Shown: positions 4,732-5,123 of the stretch, piece after piece
Layout: each line of letters opens with the position of its first letter
Position numbering within the stretch: the first letter of the stretch is position 1
Origin: an uncultured bacterium
GTDB taxonomy: Bacteria; Bdellovibrionota_C; UBA2361; SZUA-149; CALKYB01
Assembly: GCA_938003565.1 (NCBI GenBank)
Contig: CALKYB010000251.1
Span: 1-5,123, forward strand
Direction of reading: 5' to 3'
DNA length: 5,123 nucleotides
Notes under the pieces: model-generated
Seen by the model: the letters and a program-made list of their open reading frames with translations, nothing else
Databases searched by the model: none
What the model was told of the DNA's origin: nothing
Program-made: the position numbers and the translations under genes

Positions 4732-5022
4732 ATGAACAAGTCAGAACTAATTGAACGTCTTGCTCAACGCTGCGATCTAGGTCAACTACAATCAGAGGAA
4801 ATAGTAAATTTGATTGTTGATCATATGCGTAAATCACTAACTTCCGGTGGTCGAATTGAGATTCGCGGCTTTGGAAGTTTCGTGGTTAAAGACTACAAGC
4901 CTTACCAAGGCAGAAATCCAAAAACTGGTGAAAAAATCCAAGTTGCTGCTAAGCGCTTGCCTCAGTTTAAAGTTGGTAAAGAACTTAAGGAAAGACTAAA
5001 TCAAGGACTTGGGGGAATTTAA
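4732..5022 (+). CDS. ihfB: Integration host factor beta subunit (HU/IHF family DNA-bending protein)
   Basis: The 96-residue product is a full-length HU/IHF family protein. N-terminal helices run through residues 1-37 (MNKSELIERLAQR begins like E. coli IhfB, TKSELIERLA). Then come the family signature GGRIEIRGFGSF (39-50), the DNA-binding beta arm around GRNPKTGEKI (60-69) with the intercalating Pro at residue 63, and the basic FKVGKELKERL tail (79-89). IHF-beta pairs with IHF-alpha to bend DNA sharply in replication, recombination and transcription. The RIEIRGFGSF and GRNPKTG combination favours IHF-beta over HU. The residues after the arm (IQVAAKRLPQFKVGKEL) differ from the enteric form. The usual gammaproteobacterial neighbour rpsA is not upstream; a tRNA-Arg gene is. 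The SD is weak (AAGGG at 4715-4719, 12 bases from the ATG). A possible promoter is TTGCTG (4678-4683) with TATTCT (4702-4707), 18-bp spacer. Confidence 0.93.
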   Translation: MNKSELIERLAQRCDLGQLQSEEIVNLIVDHMRKSLTSGGRIEIRGFGSFVVKDYKPYQGRNPKTGEKIQVAAKRLPQFKVGKELKERLNQGLGGI

Positions 5023-5073
5023 CTCCCCAGCCCAAGCTAACGAGCATGGGTCAATATGTCTTTGATACTCCCT

Positions 5074-5108
5074 AGCGCCTTTTACCTAACTATTTAGTAA
5101 GAGGCGTT
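5074..5108. repeat. 12-bp stem-loop downstream of ihfB
   Basis: AGCGCCTTTTAC (5074-5085) pairs with GTAAGAGGCGTT (5097-5108) over 12 positions, with two G-U pairs when read as plus-strand RNA, around an 11-nt loop. It starts 52 bp after the ihfB stop. The bases after the stem (AAGGTGTTATTC) are not a U-tract, so intrinsic termination is doubtful; the window ends too soon to see what follows. It may end the ihfB transcript or belong to the leader of the next gene. Confidence 0.5.
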
Positions 5109-5123
5109 AAGGTGTTATTCTCG

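Noticed and set aside
1..5123. TAG codons interrupt several protein-like frames, suggesting stop-codon recoding.
   Set aside because: The ANL-like gene, the small membrane protein and lemA all end naturally with TAG at sensible positions (lemA right after its conserved C-terminus), so TAG functions as a stop.
1..5123. CRISPR arrays, insertion sequences, reverse transcriptases or phage genes.
   Set aside because: No regularly spaced direct repeats, transposase-like frames or recognisable mobile-element proteins are visible on either strand.

Overview
This 5.1 kb window is an AT-rich bacterial chromosomal segment with widely spaced single genes and unusually long gene-poor stretches. A tRNA-Arg(CCU) gene and a bona fide IHF-beta/HU-family gene, together with a LemA protein and a Gram-negative style lipoprotein, point to a proteobacterium or close relative. 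The IHF-beta sequence has the GRNPKTGEKI arm and a KVGKELKERL tail, which to my memory resembles deltaproteobacterial-type IHF-beta as much as the enteric type. That placement is inference and could not be tested here.

Layout from left to right. Positions 1-236 hold no gene but contain a hairpin (21-56) and a striking pair of interleaved 12-bp inverted repeats (163-246). The second repeat runs into the stop codon of a minus-strand outer-membrane-type lipoprotein gene (237-620). Positions 621-985 hold no convincing gene, only a short minus-strand open frame that meets the lipoprotein start in an ATGA overlap. Positions 986-1870 encode a 294-residue protein that looks like a truncated, degenerate N-terminal half of an adenylate-forming (ANL) enzyme; a hairpin terminator candidate follows. 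A good sigma70-type promoter (2034-2061) and a hairpin-bearing leader precede an unrecognised helical 138-residue protein (2159-2575), followed by a strong 37-nt hairpin (2609-2645) and a 54-residue membrane peptide (2762-2926).

Positions 2927-3461 are gene-free but contain several inverted repeats. A sigma70-type promoter (3462-3490), a 14-codon leader ORF with a good ribosome binding site and a perfect 11-bp stem-loop then lead into lemA (3709-4290). After a terminator-like segment comes tRNA-Arg(CCU) (4576-4652), then ihfB (4732-5022), and finally a 12-bp stem-loop with no U-tract at the window edge.

The genes do not form an obvious pathway. The lipoprotein is on the opposite strand from everything else, and most plus-strand genes appear to have their own signals. 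The confidently identified functions are decoding (tRNA-Arg), nucleoid architecture (IHF-beta) and a membrane-anchored LemA protein. No complete novel system is demonstrable. The best leads are the interleaved repeats at 163-246, the lemA leader, and the degenerate ANL-like gene.
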